Below, in pieces: positions 58,676-64,000 of a DNA stretch of 64,000 bases. Made by a program: the position numbers and the translations under genes. Numbering within the stretch: position 1 is the stretch's first letter; each line of letters begins with the position of its first letter. Source of the DNA: G020353115 sp964640125 (GTDB taxonomy: Bacteria; Bacteroidota; Bacteroidia; Bacteroidales; VadinHA17); NCBI GenBank assembly GCA_964640125.1, contig CAZXGG010000010.1, forward strand, positions 7,043-71,042, given 5' to 3'. The notes below the pieces were generated by a model. That model did not search any database. It was not told the DNA's origin and worked only from the letters and a program-made list of their open reading frames with translations.

Positions 58676-59220
58676 AACCCAACCGGAACCTGCTCCAGAC
58701 TGCTTCCCTTCGCAAGTCCAGTACTTCTGAAATCTATAGCTGCAAAAGTTAGTAGGTTATTAGGTGTATTAGGTTATTTAGTACCTTGATATAAATCTTT
58801 GATTTTGATTTAAATTAAATGACACTGTTTATTGAATACACCATATGAAACACTTCACACTGCATACTACATGCTGCATATTTACTCTTTCTCTTAGTCC
58901 CCTCGTCACTTAGTCTCATAGCCTCCTAGTTTTATCGAGTACCACTCATCATTCATCAATCATAATTCGTAATTCCAAAATACCCAGTAACCAGCACCTT
59001 CTCTCTTACCTCCTCATCGTCTCCCTATCAACTCTGTACACTGAACTCTGTACAACTCACTTCTCACCACTCATCTCTCACCTCTCTTAGTCTTCCTTCT
59101 CCCCACTGCTGACTGGAGACTGCAGATCCCGAATTTCTTCAAATATCCTATTTGATTAGAAATTCGAGGATCCTCGAAAAAATATTCCCAATGGGATGTT
59201 TTTTAGGGACTGCGGACTCC
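58676..59220. other. 545-base spacer of degenerate word arrays
   Basis: No gene is seen. From 58850 the plus strand is made of related short words: CACACTGCATACTACATGC, CTCATCATTCATCAATC, ATAATTCGTAATTCC, CTCTGTACACTGAACTC, CACTTCTCACCACTCATC and CTCTCACCTCTC. The same words, reverse-complemented, occur after the genes ending at 3119, 14124 and 22061, and in part at 43370-43420. The array ends at a palindrome/terminator (59163-59204). Confidence 0.5.
59163..59204 (-). terminator. palindrome and terminator behind the AsmA gene
   Basis: On the minus strand, 17 bases after the AsmA stop, AAAAAACATCCC-ATT-GGGAATATTTTTT (59204-59177) forms a hairpin with a U tract, then the perfect palindrome TTCGAGGATCCTCGAA (59163-59178) follows. 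The 14-base core palindrome is the same as at 35713-35726. Confidence 0.6.
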
Positions 59221-62034
59221 CTAATCTTTTTTGATCCCTTCCACCTTATCTTTTGCTGCCTGAATAATCTTATCTCCTTGTTCCTCGGCTTCTTTAATGA
59301 GTTTATCGGCTTTTTCCCTGGTTTCATTTCGCAGTTTATCTGCTGCCCGTTGAGCGGCAAGTTCTGCAATGCGACCTTTTCCTTTGGCTTCATTTTCCAG
59401 TTTCTTTGCACTGGCATCTGCTTCCTCTATCACTTTCGCCGCTGTTTTTTCCGCAGCCTCGATAAGATCCGCGGCTTCTTTTTCGGCCTGTTGAATGATC
59501 CGTTGAGCCTCTTCATCGATCTTTTCAATAACCTCCTCTTTCTTTTCTTCAACCTCCTGTTTCACGGTCTCTTTCAATTGCTCTTTTACCTGTTCCACCG
59601 CACTTCCACCCGATTCTTTCATGCCCAGGCTGATTTTCGGGTTGGTAAATGTACCACCAACATTCACATCCACATTGACAAACTCACCTGGCTGAACGTT
59701 CAATCCCATCGCCCGGGCTTCAGCAGCCAGGTCATCGACTACCTGGTTTGCTGCTGACCCAAACGCCGATCGTGGAATTTTCATCTTAACCAGGTAGTTC
59801 ATGGTTTGATCTAATCCCTGATCACCGCCAATCACCATGTCAATATTCCCAATGCTGGCTTCAAAGGGATCAACAAATACCCTCCCTTCCCGTATGTTAA
59901 AACTGATGTTCAGATTTTTAAACGTATTGGAACGCTTCTCACTCAGTTTTAATGCACTGGTTATCAGGTCAAATGTTTTCGAGCTGACAACCTGCACCGA
60001 ATCGGATGCAAGTTTACCATATCCATTGATGGTTTCTATCACAGGCAGCATGTCTGATGCAAGCAGGCTGCTAAATTTAAGGTCTACCGACACATCACCA
60101 TTGAGGTTTTTCGCAACCGGTAACAATGACTGTACGGTATTAAAGGTATTGAATGCAGAGGGTATTCCGATAGAAGAGATACCGAGGTCAAAACGAGCTT
60201 CCGGTTTGGCCATATCCTGTGTGTTATACTCACCGTTTAAAGCCATCGTCCCTTCCAATAGGTTCATTGTCAATCCTTCCATCACAGCTTTTCCATCTTT
60301 TATGAATATAATTCCGCGAATGTTCGACAACTCAATGTTATCATATTTGACCATGTCCAGGGCAGAAGTCAGCCTGAAATCGATATTATCGGGTATTTCG
60401 ATAACAGACAGTGATGATGTATCTTCCTCTACCACTACCTTTTCTTCACTTTCCGGTATAAGCTCATTCAAATCCAGCAACGATGATGTAAACTCAAGGG
60501 TGCCTGAAACGGTTTCATCCTTGAAGATAAAGGGAATAAAATTCTCCAGTCGTCCTTTCATCTGAATATCACTTTGACCTATCTGAACATCAAAAGAGGA
60601 GAGATTGACAAACCGGGGTGAAAAATCAAGAACCACATCATTAATCAACACATCTTTTGGCAGGTCAGGACTCGTGTATTCAAAACCCGAAAGAGCCAGC
60701 CGTCCATCCGCTTTAAAATCTTCATATTGTTCATTTTCGATCATTGACATCCTGCCGCCCAGTTCAAGGTTCATATCCACCAACCCTTTCAAGCTGATAT
60801 CCTCCAGTGGAATGATATCCAAAAAACTGGCAAGATTAAATCTTCCGGTGACCCTGCCCTCTACTTCAGGATCGCTGACCGGAGTTTTAAGATGGATTTC
60901 AGCATCGACAGGGTTTTCAGCAATACTCAGGTGAAACCGGTTCAGGTCAACGGTTGACCCGTCCAGATCATTTCCATCCAATGAGAGTACCATGTCGATC
61001 GCAACATCTTTAACTGATTTGGGTAGATCAGGGTATTTGAACATGGCATCGGAAACATTTAGTTCAAGTCCTATATCAGGAAGTGTACTGTCCGAAGCAC
61101 TGTAAATGCCCCTGGAATACCCATTCAGTGCCAGTTGTCCTGATGCTTCCAGATCCTGAAAATCGTTCATATAGATAGCAGGGATAAGCGAAAGCAGGGT
61201 TTTAAAGCTTGTCTCCCCGGTTTGAAAGGTTAGATCCGTTTCAATGTCTTCAACGGGCATATTCAGGTTCCCGTCAAAACCGAATACCAGCTCATTCAAG
61301 GCAATCTCATTCTCACGGAAGGTGAAATTCATATTTTTCAGATCAGCTCCAATGTCAATGTTTAAGATTAACACGGCATCTTTCAAATACCGGATACCCC
61401 CCAGCATGAAATTAAGCGATTCGGTTCGTGAATAGATGTTCATATCGGTATAGTCCTGGGTCATATCTCCACGTAAAACGAAATTGAATCCATCCAGGGA
61501 TGCCTGCATATCGGCTTTCGAATCCTGGAAGCTGATCGATCCGTTTCTGATCTCCAGCTTTTGCAGTTGAATGTGAAAAGAGGGTGTCTCCCCGGTAGTG
61601 GTATCGGCTACTTCTTCAACACCGCTCTCTTTGGCAATATCCCAGTTTGCCGACCCATCTTCAAGTACAAGAGTCATAACGCGGGGTTCATCGAGCAAAA
61701 TTGAGCGAACCTTAATTCCTTCATCCCCAAATACACTGAAAAGATTCACCGAGAGACCGAATGAGGTGAATACAACCAGGGTATCCCCGTCGAATTCTTC
61801 AAGTCCGACTACGGAAAGATCGGTCATACCGACATACAAACGTGGAAAAGTGCGGATAAGGTTGAGCTTGAAATCCGTAAACTCAACTTTTGCATTCACA
61901 TTTTTATTGATCTCATTTTTAGCAAGCTCCATCAACTGGGGTTTAAAAATGATGGGCAGCACAATTATTAATACCAGCAGTATGATGATAATAATAAGTA
62001 GTGTTTTTAGAAATACTTTTATGAACTTTCTCAT
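59221..62034 (-). CDS. AsmA family protein with C-terminal coiled-coil tail
   Basis: A 937-residue protein. One N-terminal helix (TLLIIIIILLVLIIVLPIIF) anchors it; a long beta-rich AsmA/YhdP-type chain follows (VEFTDFKLNLIRTFPRLYVG, LDLGGRMSMIENEQ-type strands, GNIDMVIGGDQGLDQTMNYL, DVNVGGTFTNPKISLGMK). These proteins are thought to bridge inner and outer membranes for lipid transport. The last 110 residues are an Ala/Glu/Lys coiled coil (EEAQRIIQQAEKEAADLIEA, ADKLIKEAEEQGDKIIQAAK), not part of classical AsmA. I prefer ATG 62034 (MRKFIKVFLKTLLI); upstream codons add non-conserved sequence. Confidence 0.88.
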   Translation of the reverse strand: MRKFIKVFLKTLLIIIIILLVLIIVLPIIFKPQLMELAKNEINKNVNAKVEFTDFKLNLIRTFPRLYVGMTDLSVVGLEEFDGDTLVVFTSFGLSVNLFSVFGDEGIKVRSILLDEPRVMTLVLEDGSANWDIAKESGVEEVADTTTGETPSFHIQLQKLEIRNGSISFQDSKADMQASLDGFNFVLRGDMTQDYTDMNIYSRTESLNFMLGGIRYLKDAVLILNIDIGADLKNMNFTFRENEIALNELVFGFDGNLNMPVEDIETDLTFQTGETSFKTLLSLIPAIYMNDFQDLEASGQLALNGYSRGIYSASDSTLPDIGLELNVSDAMFKYPDLPKSVKDVAIDMVLSLDGNDLDGSTVDLNRFHLSIAENPVDAEIHLKTPVSDPEVEGRVTGRFNLASFLDIIPLEDISLKGLVDMNLELGGRMSMIENEQYEDFKADGRLALSGFEYTSPDLPKDVLINDVVLDFSPRFVNLSSFDVQIGQSDIQMKGRLENFIPFIFKDETVSGTLEFTSSLLDLNELIPESEEKVVVEEDTSSLSVIEIPDNIDFRLTSALDMVKYDNIELSNIRGIIFIKDGKAVMEGLTMNLLEGTMALNGEYNTQDMAKPEARFDLGISSIGIPSAFNTFNTVQSLLPVAKNLNGDVSVDLKFSSLLASDMLPVIETINGYGKLASDSVQVVSSKTFDLITSALKLSEKRSNTFKNLNISFNIREGRVFVDPFEASIGNIDMVIGGDQGLDQTMNYLVKMKIPRSAFGSAANQVVDDLAAEARAMGLNVQPGEFVNVDVNVGGTFTNPKISLGMKESGGSAVEQVKEQLKETVKQEVEEKKEEVIEKIDEEAQRIIQQAEKEAADLIEAAEKTAAKVIEEADASAKKLENEAKGKGRIAELAAQRAADKLRNETREKADKLIKEAEEQGDKIIQAAKDKVEGIKKD

Positions 62035-62190
62035 GATCATAGAATTATGATGAAACGGATGTATAAAGGTAAACATCTTTAATAAAATCTCATCCGGAAA
62101 AGGGAGTATTTGATTACTCGAATAATACAACAGGGTAATGCAAAACGATCAATCATGCAGTCCCGGTTTATCATGGGAAGAAGTGGCCTG

Positions 62191-63909
62191 TTATGCAGGA
62201 AGGAATTCCCTTATCCCATAAAGCAATTCACTGGCATTCACCGGTTTTGAATAATATCCATCAAATCCCATCAGCAGGTATTTGTTCTTTTCTCCAGCCA
62301 TAGCATACGCTGTAATCGCAATGATGGGTAGGTTTTTGTTCTCCTGTTTCATTGTCCGGAGGGCTTCAATCCCATCTATAACCGGCAGCTTGATATCCAT
62401 CAGAACCAGGTCAACCTGTTCCTTCTGAAAAAGGTCAATGGCTTCTCTTCCATTTTTTACCCATTTGAGTTTTGCTCGTGTTGGGGAAAGAACCCCTTTA
62501 AGGTAAGCATAATTCGATGGATCATCTTCAACGATCAGGATAACATATTTATTCCATTTGTATTCTGTTATTGTCTGATCCTGGATTTCTTTATGAATCT
62601 TTGCCTTCTGTTTTTTCAGGGGGATTGTAAAGATAAATTCACTACCAACATCTCTTTCAGATTCGAGGCCGATGGATCCCCCCAGTAATTCAGCCAGGTT
62701 TTGAGATATTGCCAATCCAAGTCCCGTTCCGCTATACAGCCTCCCTTTGCGTTCCTTTACTTTCCAGAACCGTTCAAATACCAGTTTTGCTTCTTCTTCC
62801 GACATACCAATGCCTGTATCCCTGACAAAGAAAACTAACTGTTTTTTCTGTTCCCTGAAACCGAATGCAACCGCACCTTCATCCGTATACTTGAATGCAT
62901 TGCTCAGCAGGTTTGCCAGGATCTGCTTCAGCCGAAATCTGTCCGTATAATAGAGGAAAGACTCGGCATATATGGGAAGGTCAAGATTTAATTTCATATC
63001 GCTTTTATTCATTTTCTCACGTTCACTTAAAAAGGTGTCGTACAGTTCCTGCATCATTTCAAACAGGTTGAAATAGGATCTCTCCAGTTTCAGTTCACCG
63101 GCTTCAATTTTTGAGATGTCTATGATGTCGTTTATCAGGTTTAGCAGTGACTCACCACTGGAATGAATGTAACCCAGGTATTTTGTCCTGGTTTCCCTAT
63201 TGATGCTTTCATCCTCGAGCAACTGGCTGAATCCCAGGATACTGTTCATTGGGGTTCGGATCTCATGCGACATGTTTGCAAGAAATGCAGATTTCAACTG
63301 ATCGGAAACCTCAGCTTTGTGTTTCTCCTCAAGCAGGTTTAACCTGGCGTAGGAGACAATAAAATAGATAATCAAAATGGTGGGTAACAGAACCGAGTAA
63401 TGGTCAATGGCTCGGATGGAGGGATCATCATATGGAACAACAAGATCAGGGAACCATTTTTCAAGAAAATAAAGTACCAGCAAATTAAGGATCAGCAGAC
63501 TCACCATGATAATTCTTGCACTACCGATATGAACAAAGATGAAAAAGGCAAGGATGGCAAAATAGATATAGGTCACAGGGCCGTTGGATCCGGCATTTGC
63601 GAGCCAGAGTAAACTGATAAGGATCAGTCCGGCAAGCGATAGGATATAGAGTGGGATGTGAAATTTCTGCTTGATACGGGACAAATAATAGAGACCAAAC
63701 AGCAAGACCGTGGTAACGGCTGTTAACAGTTGAAGGTAGAGACCCAGGTGAAGGGCAATGTTGAAAACCATTGATGAGAATGCCGTAAGCCCTCCAAGGA
63801 TTAATGAACCGTTCAGGAACCGGTGTTCCAGAGAGAATTTTTCTGATGTACCGAACAGCATATCGGCAAAAGCTCCTATGTTAAATGATTTACGAGCCGG
63901 TATTCCCAT
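62191..63909 (-). CDS. hybrid sensor histidine kinase/response regulator
   Basis: A 572-residue protein. Residues 35-190 hold six hydrophobic helices as sensor. HisKA follows with FLANMSHEIRTPMNSILGFS (phospho-acceptor H215), then a HATPase with NLLSNAFKYTDEGAVAFGF, VRDTGIGMSEEEAKLVFERF and GTGLGLAISQNLAELLGGSI. A C-terminal receiver has LIVEDDPSNYAYLKGVL, the phospho-accepting Asp in VDLVLMDIKLPVIDG (about 505) and ITAYAMAGEKNKYL. The signal is unknown. No separate output domain or DNA-binding domain, so it must pass phosphate on. It ends 60 bases from... the AsmA side spacer and starts near the right window edge. Confidence 0.95.
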   Translation of the reverse strand: MGIPARKSFNIGAFADMLFGTSEKFSLEHRFLNGSLILGGLTAFSSMVFNIALHLGLYLQLLTAVTTVLLFGLYYLSRIKQKFHIPLYILSLAGLILISLLWLANAGSNGPVTYIYFAILAFFIFVHIGSARIIMVSLLILNLLVLYFLEKWFPDLVVPYDDPSIRAIDHYSVLLPTILIIYFIVSYARLNLLEEKHKAEVSDQLKSAFLANMSHEIRTPMNSILGFSQLLEDESINRETRTKYLGYIHSSGESLLNLINDIIDISKIEAGELKLERSYFNLFEMMQELYDTFLSEREKMNKSDMKLNLDLPIYAESFLYYTDRFRLKQILANLLSNAFKYTDEGAVAFGFREQKKQLVFFVRDTGIGMSEEEAKLVFERFWKVKERKGRLYSGTGLGLAISQNLAELLGGSIGLESERDVGSEFIFTIPLKKQKAKIHKEIQDQTITEYKWNKYVILIVEDDPSNYAYLKGVLSPTRAKLKWVKNGREAIDLFQKEQVDLVLMDIKLPVIDGIEALRTMKQENKNLPIIAITAYAMAGEKNKYLLMGFDGYYSKPVNASELLYGIREFLPA

Positions 63910-63990
63910 GAACGTAAAAATTGAAAAAATCTACTGGTCCTTATTCATGTGCAATTTAGCCATTTCTATTCACATAGATCAATTTTTTCC

Positions 63991-63998
63991 TATCTTTG
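63991..63998 (+). promoter_or_regulatory. candidate -7 box TATCTTTG at the right edge
   Basis: TATCTTTG is a perfect TAnnTTTG match at the end of an AT-rich spacer, pointing rightwards out of the window and divergent from the histidine kinase gene. A plus-strand gene is expected to start just beyond base 64000. No clear -33 TTG is present. Confidence 0.45.
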
Positions 63999-64000
63999 CG

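Overview
The window looks like part of a chromosome of an uncultured member of the Bacteroidota (probably a Bacteroidales/Marinilabiliales-type lineage). Evidence: promoter-like TAnnTTTG boxes ahead of many genes, a GldA/GldF/GldG-like ABC operon, DUF4293 and DUF2141 proteins, a FtsX/MacB permease fragment, many lipoproteins and TTG or leaderless-looking starts, and a zapA - 6S RNA - rny block. A run of 100 Ns flanked by an exact 55-base duplication shows it is a scaffold from a draft assembly.

Layout. 1-3119: a truncated ABC permease, an HPD-motif/leucine-rich-repeat protein, a CPBP protease and a HemG-like flavodoxin. 3551-8261: eight minus-strand genes, mostly small membrane or lipoproteins of unknown role (YbjQ, DUF2752, DUF7544-like, DUF6263), with a winged-helix protein, a membrane protein and a 42-residue microprotein at the upstream end. 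8456-12477: two tandem secreted M14 zinc carboxypeptidases with calcium-type Asp loops. 12761-22061: a plus-strand run holding a YdeI protein, a methyltransferase, a membrane-anchored esterase, a kinase/PLP phospho-lyase fusion, a DUF2141 protein, a sulfatase and a DUF1295 protein. 23528-26652: an orphan PqqB-like hydrolase, a zinc alcohol dehydrogenase and a D-cysteine desulfhydrase-like enzyme, tightly coupled. 26713-35382: ankyrin membrane protein, methyltransferase, amidohydrolase lipoprotein and the gldAFG-like/DUF4340 operon.

35861-46864 is more housekeeping: two GroES-like proteins without GroEL, TrmJ-like rRNA/tRNA methyltransferase, DeoC, a thioredoxin-glutaredoxin fusion, EamA and YigZ proteins, PyrB and PyrI, a prohibitin and a nucleoside phosphorylase. 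46918-49891 holds surface-sugar genes (PglC-like phosphoglycosyl transferase, UDP-sugar epimerase, WecB-like epimerase). 49946-52366 is RNase Y, 6S RNA, ZapA and a coiled-coil partner. 52488-63909: M23 peptidase, nucleotidyltransferase, a cutC remnant, anmK broken by the false gap, an iron alcohol dehydrogenase, L19, a large AsmA protein with a coiled-coil tail and a hybrid histidine kinase.

The intergenic DNA is unusually rich in repeats: GC-rich REP-like palindromes, short palindromic elements with terminal inverted repeats (one inside a nitrilase remnant, one supplying the end of an outer-membrane-protein remnant), and degenerate word arrays shared between distant spacers. I found no tRNA, rRNA, CRISPR array, transposase or phage gene. 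The most unusual protein is the kinase/phospho-lyase fusion at 16795-19089; no complete new multi-gene defence-type system was evident.
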